A DNA stretch of 20,012 nt from the NCBI GenBank assembly GCA_903882825.1, contig CAIRYL010000055.1:1-20012 (forward strand). The letters are read 5' to 3'. Position 1 is the first letter of the stretch. Each line of letters begins with the position of its first letter. Made by a program: the position numbers and the translations under genes. The notes under the pieces are model-generated. The model searched no databases. It saw only the letters and a program-made list of their open reading frames with translations, and was not told where the DNA came from. This document shows, piece by piece, positions 7,031-13,704 of the stretch. This DNA is from an uncultured Candidatus Peregrinibacteria bacterium. GTDB taxonomy: Bacteria; Patescibacteriota; Gracilibacteria; CAIRYL01.

Positions 7031-8008
7031 TTAAAAAGGACTATGTGCCCATTCGTATCCATGTTTTACAAGGGCTTCTACCAATTCGGTCATTGCCTTT
7101 TTTCCAAAACCTCTCATTCCTTCTAATTGGGAAGGAGTACATTTTAATACTTCTTCTACCGATCCAATATTTCCATTAATGAGTGCATTGAGGGTTCGTG
7201 GAGAGAGATTTAAAATTTCAATAGGAGTATAGGATTCTTTTTCTTCCATTCCTTCATCTGATAATCCTCCAAATTGAGCAAAATCAGCTAAAAATCCTTC
7301 TTCCACAGATTCATTTGGATCAGTTTGGAAGTATGCAAAATAGTTTTCTAAAATCTTTGCAGAAAATTTTAATGCATCAGCAGGAGATAAAGCTCCTGTT
7401 GTTTCTATCTCTATTTCGAGTTGATCCAGATTTGTTCTTTCTCCTACACGAGCTGCCATTACATCATATCGAACTTTTCGAATAGGGGAGTATACGGTAT
7501 CCAGCAAAATCCATCCTGCATCTTCTGAATCTTTTCGTCTTTCCTTTGCAGAAGAATATCCAACACCTTTTTCTAGTCGAATTTCAACAGAAATAGAAGT
7601 GTTCTTTTTATCAAGATGTGTAATGACAAAATCAGGATTTAAAACTTCGCTATCACCAGTACATTCAATATCTTTTGCACAAACCTCTCCTTCTCCCTTT
7701 TTTTCAAGTCGTACTACTACAGATTCTTTCCCATGTTTTTTAAATGAAACTTTTTTGAGGGCGAGAATAAGGTCTAATACACTGTCTTTTACGCCTGAAA
7801 GCGCCGTGTATTCATGCAGTGCTCCTTTTACTTTCACCGCCGCAATACCTGTTCCAGGAACAGAAGAAAGCAACGTCCGACGAAGAGCATTCCCGAGGGT
7901 TTGCCCAAAGCCAGATGGAAGAGGGGAAATGGTAAACAAGGATTCCGTGGAAGAAATAACTTTTTCCACAATTTTAGGGATCCCGATTTCTTCTTGAATA
8001 ATGTGCAT
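7031..8008 (-). CDS. rpoA: DNA-directed RNA polymerase subunit alpha
   Basis: The alpha subunit dimerises to seed RNA polymerase assembly and contacts promoter DNA and activators through its C-terminal domain. The 325-residue sequence has the assembly domain first, with FTISPLPSGFGQTLGNALRRTLLSSVPG at about 26-53 and later ERTNLDQLEIEIETTGALSPADALKFSAKIL. A variable acidic linker follows (EEGFLADFAQFGGLSDEGMEEKE), then the alpha-CTD with LNLSPRTLNALINGNIGSVEEVL and LEGMRGFGKKAMTEL. The CTD keeps the arginine of the DNA-contacting helix (SPRTLNAL, matching Arg265 in E. coli). Length is typical. It lies between rpsD (18-base gap) and rplQ. Confidence 0.98.
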   Translation of the reverse strand: MHIIQEEIGIPKIVEKVISSTESLFTISPLPSGFGQTLGNALRRTLLSSVPGTGIAAVKVKGALHEYTALSGVKDSVLDLILALKKVSFKKHGKESVVVRLEKKGEGEVCAKDIECTGDSEVLNPDFVITHLDKKNTSISVEIRLEKGVGYSSAKERRKDSEDAGWILLDTVYSPIRKVRYDVMAARVGERTNLDQLEIEIETTGALSPADALKFSAKILENYFAYFQTDPNESVEEGFLADFAQFGGLSDEGMEEKESYTPIEILNLSPRTLNALINGNIGSVEEVLKCTPSQLEGMRGFGKKAMTELVEALVKHGYEWAHSPF

Positions 8009-8026
8009 TGGAAGAAAAAGAAAAAA

Positions 8027-8629
8027 TTATCGAGAATAAAACTCGATGATAGATTGAACTTGAACTGCAGATTCTGTTTCATCCTCCTCTGGCAATCGTG
8101 TTACCACAATAGTACGCCCTTTTAAATTACTATCGAGCCATTTTGGTGGAAATGTTTTTTGTTCCATCATCTCACGAAATACAGCATGATCTGTTGATCT
8201 TTCTCGAACAGTAATACTATCTCCTATTTTTAATTGATAAGAAGGAATATCAACTTTTTTTCCATTTACTAAAAAAACTCCATGATTCACCATCTGTCGA
8301 GCCTGAGCTCTGGTAATTGCGAATCCTGATCGATATATAACATTATCTAAACGAATTTCTAAAAAAGAAAGAAGCGTAAATCCTGTTGGAACACCTCTTT
8401 TTTGAGAAGCTTTTTTATAGTAATTTCGGAAAGCTTTTTCTGTAAGTCCATAAATTCTTTTTGCCTTCTGTTTTTCACGGAGCTGTTGTCCGTATTCTGA
8501 AAGTTTTCCTCCTTTTTTAAGAGATCCCGCAAATCCTAACGGACGAGAAGTATCTACTGAAGAACTCTTTAAAAAGAGATCTTGTCCCTCGCGTCGTGCC
8601 AATCGATTTCGTGGTCCGGTATACCGCAT
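8027..8629 (-). CDS. rpsD: 30S ribosomal protein S4 (uS4)
   Basis: S4 is a primary 16S rRNA-binding protein. I place the start at the ATG at 8629 (200 aa, MRYTGPRNRLARREG...), which matches the family length. A longer in-frame start at 8716 would overlap rpsK by about 60 bases and add 29 residues without family likeness. The N-terminus has the RRxG-type block, then LREKQKAKRIYGLTEKAFRNYYKKA, and the S4 RNA-binding domain RLDNVIYRSGFAITRAQARQMVNHGVFLVNGKKVDIPSYQLKIGD. No zinc-binding cysteines are present, as in many bacterial S4 proteins. Confidence 0.97.
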   Translation of the reverse strand: MRYTGPRNRLARREGQDLFLKSSSVDTSRPLGFAGSLKKGGKLSEYGQQLREKQKAKRIYGLTEKAFRNYYKKASQKRGVPTGFTLLSFLEIRLDNVIYRSGFAITRAQARQMVNHGVFLVNGKKVDIPSYQLKIGDSITVRERSTDHAVFREMMEQKTFPPKWLDSNLKGRTIVVTRLPEEDETESAVQVQSIIEFYSR

Positions 8630-8654
8630 AACAACTTTTGAAAGAAGAAATAAA

Positions 8655-9047
8655 TTAAATTTTTCGAGGATTTTTTGGACGACATCCTCCGTGTTGTACT
8701 GTCGTTTTATCAACAATTGCTAAAATATCCATTCCTGCTAAATGAAGACCTCGAATAGCTTGTTCTCTTCCGGGTCCAACACCATTTATAAAAACAGTTA
8801 CCTTTTCAATTCCATATATTTTTGCTTTTGAAATAGCATTTTCAGAAGCCATTTGTGCCGCATACGGAGTAGATTTTTTTGATCCCTTAAATCCAGAAGC
8901 CCCAGAAGAAGACCATGACAATACCATTCCATCTAAATCAGTAACACTCACAATAGTATTATTAAAACCAGCTTTTACATGAACTCCCGCTACGGGGACA
9001 TTCCGTTTTACTTTCTTTTTTACCACTGCTTTTTTAGAATCTGCCAT
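8655..9047 (-). CDS. rpsK: 30S ribosomal protein S11 (uS11)
   Basis: S11 forms part of the platform of the small subunit near the E site. The 130 residues contain GVHVKAGFNNTIVSVTDLDG, SWSSSGASGFKGSKKSTPYAAQMA, VFINGVGPGREQAIRGLHLAGMDI and the terminal HGGCRPKNPRKI. The first 18 residues are lysine-rich and variable, as usual. It starts 20 bases after rpsM. No Shine-Dalgarno sequence is visible before the ATG. Confidence 0.98.
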   Translation of the reverse strand: MADSKKAVVKKKVKRNVPVAGVHVKAGFNNTIVSVTDLDGMVLSWSSSGASGFKGSKKSTPYAAQMASENAISKAKIYGIEKVTVFINGVGPGREQAIRGLHLAGMDILAIVDKTTVQHGGCRPKNPRKI

Positions 9048-9067
9048 ACAAAGAGAATTGAAAATAA

Positions 9068-9430
9068 TTATTTTTTCTTATTTGCCACTGTTCGTTTTTT
9101 TCCTTTTCGAGTTCTACAATTCGTTTTCGTTTGTTGTCCTCTACAAGGAAGTCCTAATCTGTGACGTCTTCCACGATAGCAGGCAATATCTTGTAATCGT
9201 CGGATATCCCCCGCCACTTTCTGTCGAAGATCTCCTTCTACAGGGAAAGCCTCCAATTCTTTTCGTATTTTTTGCAAATCTTCTTCAGAAAGATTATTTG
9301 CACGAACATCCTCAGAAATCCCTATTGTTTTTAAAACATCTTGAGATCGAGACGGTCCCACGCCATAGACATACGTCAAGGCGACTACTATTCGTTTATT
9401 CGGAAGATTTACACCAGCTATACGTGCCAT
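9068..9430 (-). CDS. rpsM: 30S ribosomal protein S13 (uS13)
   Basis: S13 is a head protein that contacts the P-site tRNA and forms bridges to the large subunit. The 120 residues start MARIAGVNLPNKRIVVALTYVYGVG, followed by the helical DVRANNLSEEDLQKIR, GDLRQKVAGDIRRLQDIACYRGRRHRLGLPCRGQQTKTNCRTRKG and a basic tail KKRTVANKKK. It follows rpmJ by 15 bases, which is the standard order. Confidence 0.98.
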   Translation of the reverse strand: MARIAGVNLPNKRIVVALTYVYGVGPSRSQDVLKTIGISEDVRANNLSEEDLQKIRKELEAFPVEGDLRQKVAGDIRRLQDIACYRGRRHRLGLPCRGQQTKTNCRTRKGKKRTVANKKK

Positions 9431-9445
9431 CTAAAAAAATAAAAA

Positions 9446-9559
9446 TTACCCTTGACGTTGTTTATGGCGCACGTCGGAACACACCACTCGAAGAACTCTT
9501 TTTCTTCGAATTACTTTGCATTTCCGGCAGATTGCTTTTACAGACGAACGAACCTTCAT
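9446..9559 (-). CDS. rpmJ: 50S ribosomal protein L36 (bL36)
   Basis: This 37-residue gene lies between infA and rpsM. The protein starts MKVRSSVKAICRKCKVIRRK and has the zinc ligands Cys11, Cys14, Cys27 and His32 in the classic C-x2-C-x12-C-x4-H pattern, so it is the zinc-binding form. It ends RHKQRQG, as expected. Its ATG (9559-9557) overlaps the infA TGA (9558-9556) as ATGA, implying coupled translation. Confidence 0.96.
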   Translation of the reverse strand: MKVRSSVKAICRKCKVIRRKRVLRVVCSDVRHKQRQG

Positions 9560-9834
9560 AATGAATGAGTAACTGGCTCAGCAGGAGGCTGAGGAGAGAG
9601 TTCCTTCTCTCGATATACAATGCGTCCTTTCGTGAGATCGTAGGGTGATATTTCAACCCGAACCCGATCTCCTGGGATAATTCGCACTCGGAACTTTCTA
9701 ATTTTCCCACTAACGGTCGCATGAATGCGATAGTCTTTCCCAAATATTTCATCATCCAAAAGCACTTTAAAACTGGCATTCGGAAGACATTCTTCAACAA
9801 CTCCTATGGCTTCTATAACGTCCGATCCACTCAT
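9556..9834 (-). CDS. infA: Translation initiation factor IF-1
   Basis: IF-1 binds the A site of the 30S subunit during initiation. The 92 residues carry the OB-fold core: DVIEAIGVVEECLPNASFKVLL, ATVSGKIRKFRVRIIPGDRVRVE and SPYDLTKGRIVYREK. It is longer than the usual 72 residues. It has a short insertion in the loop before the SGK motif (DEIFGKDYRIH) and a proline-rich tail of about 16 residues (LSPQPPAEPVTHSL). It is the first gene of the operon here; the usual upstream secY, adk and map genes are absent and dapA lies there instead. The region before it shows only a weak promoter (TTGCAT, 17 bases, TACTCT on the minus strand). Confidence 0.95.
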   Translation of the reverse strand: MSGSDVIEAIGVVEECLPNASFKVLLDDEIFGKDYRIHATVSGKIRKFRVRIIPGDRVRVEISPYDLTKGRIVYREKELSPQPPAEPVTHSL

Positions 9835-9927
9835 GAGGATACTGGTGAAGAAAAATAAAGCTGGTGCAGAGTATCGAAATCAAAAGTACCATGCAAGACT
9901 TTTTTTCAGAAAAATAAAAACAGAGAA

Positions 9928-10806
9928 TTATTTTTGAAATGTTTCCAAGAGTTTTTTCTTATTTTCTGTCCCCATAAGACACAGTGGAGCTCGAAAAACC
10001 TCTTCACATTTTCCCATTTTTGCGAGAAGAGTTTTAATAGGAATGGGATTTGTTTCTATAAAACACGCTTTCATACGAGAAAGAAGTGCAAAATGTTGGT
10101 CTCGGGCAGCGGTAAAATTTCCTGAAAGAGCACTTTCTACCATTTTTTTTACTTCCAGAGGAAGTGCGTTAGAAAGTACTGAAATAACACCGTGTCCGCC
10201 GAGCGCCATAAGAGGAAAAGTGAGTCCATCATCACCCGAAAGAACCACAAAATCTTTTGGAAGTGTTTTTAGTACATCCATCATTTGGTCAATATTTCCG
10301 CTTGCTTCTTTTACTCCAATACAATTTTTATGAGATTGTGCAATACGCAACAGTGTAGATGTTTCTACATTTACGCCACATCTACCTTGTATATTGTAGA
10401 CTATAACGGGAATGGAAACCGATTGACACACAGTGGAGAAATATTCAAAAAGTCCTTGTTGTGTGGGTTTATTATAATAAGGAGAAACCACTAACAGGGC
10501 ATCTGCACCATTTTTTTCTGCAATACGAGAATGTTCTACTGCTTCGTGAGTAGAATTTGAACCGGTTCCAGCAATAATTTTTATTCGTCCTTTTGATTTT
10601 TCTACTGCAAATTTTACAACACTATCATGTTCTTCCCAGGTGAGAGTAGGACTTTCTCCGGTAGTTCCGATCATTACGAGTCCTGTAATACCGGCTGTAA
10701 TTTGTTCCTCTATAAGTTTTTCAAGTGCTTCAAAATCAATCGACTCATCAGTATGAAAAGGGGTAATGAGTGCCGTAAAAGTGCCGTAAAAATCAGAGGC
10801 AATCAT
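9928..10806 (-). CDS. dapA: 4-hydroxy-tetrahydrodipicolinate synthase DapA
   Basis: DapA condenses pyruvate with aspartate semialdehyde, the first committed step toward diaminopimelate and lysine. The 292 residues form the standard TIM-barrel length. Thr48-Thr49 in GTTGES, Tyr137 in VIVYN, Arg142 (the expected five residues after Tyr137) and the Schiff-base Lys166 in GVKEASGN correspond to Thr44-Thr45, Tyr133, Arg138 and Lys161 of the E. coli enzyme. GGHGVISV follows at 203-210. All catalytic residues are present, so it should be active. It is alone on its transcript side, upstream of the ribosomal operon with a 93-base gap. No Shine-Dalgarno sequence precedes the ATG. No other lysine-pathway gene lies in the window, but the product could feed peptidoglycan synthesis. 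Confidence 0.96.
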   Translation of the reverse strand: MIASDFYGTFTALITPFHTDESIDFEALEKLIEEQITAGITGLVMIGTTGESPTLTWEEHDSVVKFAVEKSKGRIKIIAGTGSNSTHEAVEHSRIAEKNGADALLVVSPYYNKPTQQGLFEYFSTVCQSVSIPVIVYNIQGRCGVNVETSTLLRIAQSHKNCIGVKEASGNIDQMMDVLKTLPKDFVVLSGDDGLTFPLMALGGHGVISVLSNALPLEVKKMVESALSGNFTAARDQHFALLSRMKACFIETNPIPIKTLLAKMGKCEEVFRAPLCLMGTENKKKLLETFQK

Positions 10807-10901
10807 GAAAGAAAGAAAAAAGCAGATGAATTTTTACAGAAAAATTTTACAAAAGAAAGAAAAATTGTTTCTTGGCGAGTTTTTTAAAAAAAGAGGAAAC
10901 G

Positions 10902-10985
10902 ATGAATAAAAGCGATGAAGAAGCTTTTCACTCTCTTTTTACACCAGTTTTCTCAGCACTTTTTATACCTGTAAAAAATATTTGA
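10902..10985 (+). CDS. Possible 27-residue small ORF with a Shine-Dalgarno sequence
   Basis: Between dapA and maf, a plus-strand ATG at 10902 follows AGAGGAAACG, with GAGG five bases before the start. The ORF encodes MNKSDEEAFHSLFTPVFSAL and seven more residues, then TGA. The second half is hydrophobic enough for a short membrane-associated helix. It is notable mainly because clear Shine-Dalgarno sequences are rare in this window. The rest of the gap (10807-11012) holds only A/T-rich runs and an imperfect tandem GGGGTATT repeat near 11002-11030. Chance occurrence is quite possible. Confidence 0.22.
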   Translation: MNKSDEEAFHSLFTPVFSALFIPVKNI

Positions 10986-11012
10986 AAAATTCTTCTGTTT
11001 TGTGGGGTATTT

Positions 11013-11579
11013 TTAAAAAAGGGGTATTATTTTTTTAAAAATTTCTAGGGGAAATCCCATAATATTTTCTAGGCTTCCTGTAATACGTTCTACATATTTT
11101 CCTGCTTCGCCTTCAATGGCAACTCCTCCACATTTTTCTTTCCATTCGTTTGTGTGTACTAAACGGATTTGCTCTTCTGGTGAAATATTTTTCCAAAAAA
11201 TAAGAGAAAACTCTCCAGAAACCTCTACTTTTTGAGCAGAAACAATCGCAATGCCAGAATAGAGAGTTTCAGTATTTCCTGAACGGAGATTCATCATTTG
11301 CAATGCTTCTTCTGGTGTTTCCGGTTTTCCCAGTAAAACTCCTCGGGGGTCTTTCATAATGGTATCTACACCCACTACTACTGCATTTTTTTGTTCTTCC
11401 TGTGAAAGTTTCTCAAATACCCATTGTGCTTTCCCAAGCGCTAATCGACGGGCATTTTCTTCCAGGGATTCTTCTGTTGAAAAAATTTCTTCATATTGGC
11501 TAGGGCGAACCACAAAATGAATATTGTTTTTGGTTAAAATTTGAGCACGAACAGGGCTTTGTGATGCAAGAATAATCAT
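11013..11579 (-). CDS. maf: Maf-family nucleoside triphosphate pyrophosphatase
   Basis: Maf proteins hydrolyse non-canonical or surplus nucleoside triphosphates (such as dTTP, UTP or modified pyrimidines) to the monophosphate and pyrophosphate. The 188 residues contain the N-terminal ASQSPVR motif (usually SPRR) at 5-11, VVVGVDTI with Asp72, GKPETPEEALQMM at about 84-96, SGNTETLYSGIAIV, and the late KCGGVAIEGEAGKYVERITGSLENIMGFPLE block. The SPRR to SPVR change and a MKDPRGVLLG insertion after the DTI motif are mild deviations. It is on the same strand as dapA and 206 bases upstream of it, so co-transcription is uncertain. Confidence 0.93.
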   Translation of the reverse strand: MIILASQSPVRAQILTKNNIHFVVRPSQYEEIFSTEESLEENARRLALGKAQWVFEKLSQEEQKNAVVVGVDTIMKDPRGVLLGKPETPEEALQMMNLRSGNTETLYSGIAIVSAQKVEVSGEFSLIFWKNISPEEQIRLVHTNEWKEKCGGVAIEGEAGKYVERITGSLENIMGFPLEIFKKIIPLF

Positions 11580-11644
11580 GAGAAAACGGAAAATGAATTC
11601 TGCAAATGTGCAAAAAAACTATTTTCACTTTCTCTCAATTTTTT

Positions 11645-12409
11645 CTAAAATCCAAATTTTCCGTTTTTATTTTTTTGTTTTTCTTTTGGCAAAAGAGTTT
11701 CAAGAGTGTCCCAATGTTCTCCAATTTTCCCGTTTTCAATACGAAATAAATCGTAAAAAGAGACGTTTTCTCCTGCAAATTTTCCTTCGCTTACAGCTAA
11801 TACAAAATTTCCTTCTCCTAAAATAATATGTGTTTTTTCGTATGCCATTGTTATTCCTTGTGTATTCATATCTTCCAGAGCTTTTGTCAGACCAGAAATT
11901 CCATCTGAAATATAAGGATTATGTTGAATGTAATGATCTCCCTCAAAATATTCTGATATTTTTTCCATTTTCCCTGCACCTAAAACATCTGTTACAAAGT
12001 TTTTTATAAGATTTTTATTTTCCGAGGTTTTTTCTAAATCTGTTATTTCAAATGTCCCATCAATCATGCTTCGTCCGCTATGATTTTTTAGAGCTATTTC
12101 CTGTAAATTATCCCAATGTTCTACTATCAAACCATTTTCAAAGCGAAAGATATCAAACCCGACTTTTGGACCAAAAAAGTTATATTCTGTGTGTAAAAAC
12201 ACAAAATCTCCGTCTTCAAAAGCCCGTACTACTTTTGCCCGTAAAGTTCTTTCTGGAACGGTGCTGAGTAATTTCCCAAATCCTGCCAGACCATCTTCCG
12301 CCAGAAGATTATGCTGAATATATTTGGTAGGATTTATAAATCCTATTGGCTCCTTGTCCCCAGTTTCTAGGCTCCTTATAAGCCCTACTGCTTTTTCTTT
12401 ATTGGTCAT
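11645..12409 (-). CDS. Duplicated SnoaL/NTF2-like domain protein
   Basis: This 254-residue protein is made of two tandem NTF2/SnoaL-like domains. The first half has YIQHNLLAEDGLAGF, FLHTEYNFFGPKVGFDIFRFENG and EHWDNLQE. The second half repeats the pattern with YIQHNPYISDGISGL, the FYDLFRIENG motif and EHWDTLET. Such proteins are small barrel-forming enzymes or ligand-binding proteins; the family includes polyketide cyclases, but most members have no assigned reaction. The second copy arose by internal duplication. The gene is divergent from an HxlR-type regulator, a common arrangement in which the regulator controls its neighbour, so a role in detoxifying reactive compounds is a reasonable guess but not shown. 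Confidence 0.85.
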   Translation of the reverse strand: MTNKEKAVGLIRSLETGDKEPIGFINPTKYIQHNLLAEDGLAGFGKLLSTVPERTLRAKVVRAFEDGDFVFLHTEYNFFGPKVGFDIFRFENGLIVEHWDNLQEIALKNHSGRSMIDGTFEITDLEKTSENKNLIKNFVTDVLGAGKMEKISEYFEGDHYIQHNPYISDGISGLTKALEDMNTQGITMAYEKTHIILGEGNFVLAVSEGKFAGENVSFYDLFRIENGKIGEHWDTLETLLPKEKQKNKNGKFGF

Positions 12410-12442
12410 ATAAATTTTTGGTAAAAGAATAATCTTGATTAA

Positions 12443-12471
12443 AATTTATTCTTTATTGATAATATAGTCAA
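12443..12471 (-). promoter_or_regulatory. Promoter of the SnoaL-like gene
   Basis: On the minus strand, TTGACT (12471-12466) and TAAATT (12448-12443) are separated by exactly 17 bases. The predicted start lies about 27 bases before the ATG at 12409. The HxlR operator candidate begins six bases upstream of this -35. Confidence 0.55.
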
Positions 12472-12476
12472 GTACC

Positions 12477-12492
12477 TACTTTTTTGTAAGTA
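12477..12492. promoter_or_regulatory. Operator-like palindrome between the SnoaL-like gene and hxlR
   Basis: TACTT (12477-12481) and AAGTA (12488-12492) form a perfect inverted repeat around TTTTGT. It resembles the TACT..AGTA half-sites I recall for HxlR/DUF24 regulators such as YodB. It overlaps the likely TATAAA -10 of the regulator gene (12491-12496) and abuts the -35 of the divergent gene, so one bound dimer could repress both. Confidence 0.5.
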
Positions 12493-12515
12493 TAAATTTT
12501 ATTTTTCTCAGTCTT

Positions 12516-12821
12516 ATGGAATACCGTGATATACAGAATTGTCCTATTCGTAAAGCGTTTCATGTTTTAGGAAGTAAATGGATTTTTCTTATTCTTTTGG
12601 ATTTGGAAAAGCCAAAACGCTATGGAGAAATTAGAAAATCTATCCCTGACATTTCTGAAAAAATACTCATTGAAAAACTGAAACTTTTAGAAAAACACCA
12701 ATTTATAATCCGAAAAAATTACAACGAAATTCCTCCTCGGGTAGATTATTCTCTGACAGAAACGGGAAAAGAAGTTTTAAAACTTGTTCCGATACTTGCG
12801 AGTATTGGGGAAAATTTATGA
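12516..12821 (+). CDS. HxlR-family (DUF24) winged-helix transcriptional regulator
   Basis: This small MarR-related repressor is 101 residues long. The family signature NCPIRKAFHVLGSKWIFLIL is at 8-27, followed by the recognition region KRYGEIRKSIPDISEKILIEKLKLLE and the wing IIRKNYNEIPPRVDYSLTETGKEV. Cys9 occupies the position of the conserved N-terminal cysteine that in characterised members (YodB, HypR) senses quinones, diamide or aldehydes by thiol modification. It is divergent from the SnoaL-like gene, with a palindrome in the shared 106-base intergenic region. Autoregulation and control of the neighbour are likely by analogy. Confidence 0.92.
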   Translation: MEYRDIQNCPIRKAFHVLGSKWIFLILLDLEKPKRYGEIRKSIPDISEKILIEKLKLLEKHQFIIRKNYNEIPPRVDYSLTETGKEVLKLVPILASIGENL

Positions 12822-12845
12822 GACTTTTCCTCATTTTCTTTTTTT

Positions 12846-12854
12846 TGGTATAAT
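12846..12854 (+). promoter_or_regulatory. Extended -10 promoter of the PrsW-like gene
   Basis: The sequence TGGTATAAT gives a consensus -10 (12849-12854) with the TGn extension; no good -35 lies upstream. The predicted transcript would have a leader of only about 15 bases before the ATG at 12876, close to leaderless. Confidence 0.5.
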
Positions 12855-12875
12855 TCCAAGAAAAACTTATTGAGT

Positions 12876-13703
12876 ATGTCACCAATTTTTTTATGGACTT
12901 TGGCATTTGTATGCAGTGCGCTTCCCGCATTGGGATGGATTCTTTTATGGAGGCATAAAGACCAACAAGATCCAGAACCAAAAAAGATGATTCTGATGGC
13001 TTTTATTTTCGGAATTTTTTCCGCATTTCCATTTTTTTTAATACGGCATTTTTGGGGAGACGCATTACAAGGAATAGAAATTTGGGGATCAGTTTTTGTT
13101 TTTGCGATTGCAGAAGAATTTTCAAAAGCTTTTGCCGTGGTGAGGCTCGGAAAGCACTTAAAAATTCATTTTAATCAGATGGTGGATGGTATTGTGTATG
13201 CCACAGCAGTAGGGCTTGGATTTGCTTTTGCTGAAAATATTTTGTATTTTTTTATTTCCATTTCTACTTTTGGAATAGGAGAAACATTTTGGGAAGTGGT
13301 TATTTTTAGAAGTATTGGCACCATGCTTGCGCATTCTGTTTTTTCGGGTATATTTGGATTTTTTTGGGGATACGCCTTCGTTTCTCGGCATATTACGCCC
13401 CTTCATAATTTTTCTGTTTCTCGATTTTGGAAAGTTTTACAAGAATCTGTGCGATTTCACATTATTTTTTCGCATATACTTCAGGCGCGTCCTTCTACTC
13501 GTGGGCATGAAAAATCAGATTTGGTACGAGAGGCATTTTTGTTGGCGTGTATATTTCATGTTTTATTTAATATAGCGCTTCAAATTTCAGTTTTTGGGTA
13601 TACACTTACTGTTGGCATTGTTCCATTGCTTATGGGAGGATTTTTGTTTCTTTCCCATCGATTTTTACAAAAACAAAATATTGATATTTTTCATCCGGTA
13701 TAA
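12876..13703 (+). CDS. PrsW-family intramembrane protease
   Basis: This is a polytopic membrane protein of the PrsW family, proteases related to CAAX proteases; PrsW of B. subtilis makes the site-1 cut in an anti-sigma factor. From the ATG at 12876 (275 aa), Glu80-Glu81 lie in AIAEEFSKAF, Glu120-Asn121 in FAFAENILYF, His153 in MLAHSVFSGIFGF and His228-x3-Asn232 in IFHVLFNI, matching the four conserved family motifs. About seven or eight hydrophobic segments are visible, with a basic cytoplasmic-type loop around 195-215. A TTG six bases upstream (12870) is also in frame. No sigma or anti-sigma gene is nearby, so its substrate is unknown. It converges with the TyrA-PheA gene with one base between the stop codons. 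Confidence 0.9.
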   Translation: MSPIFLWTLAFVCSALPALGWILLWRHKDQQDPEPKKMILMAFIFGIFSAFPFFLIRHFWGDALQGIEIWGSVFVFAIAEEFSKAFAVVRLGKHLKIHFNQMVDGIVYATAVGLGFAFAENILYFFISISTFGIGETFWEVVIFRSIGTMLAHSVFSGIFGFFWGYAFVSRHITPLHNFSVSRFWKVLQESVRFHIIFSHILQARPSTRGHEKSDLVREAFLLACIFHVLFNIALQISVFGYTLTVGIVPLLMGGFLFLSHRFLQKQNIDIFHPV

Positions 13704-13704
13704 A

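Noticed and set aside
8630..8716. N-terminal extension of S4 up to an ATG at 8716
   Set aside because: It overlaps rpsK by about 60 bases and does not resemble S4; the ATG at 8629 gives the family length.
9462..9800. Minus-strand ORF of 112 residues over infA and rpmJ
   Set aside because: It is an out-of-frame shadow of two certain genes.
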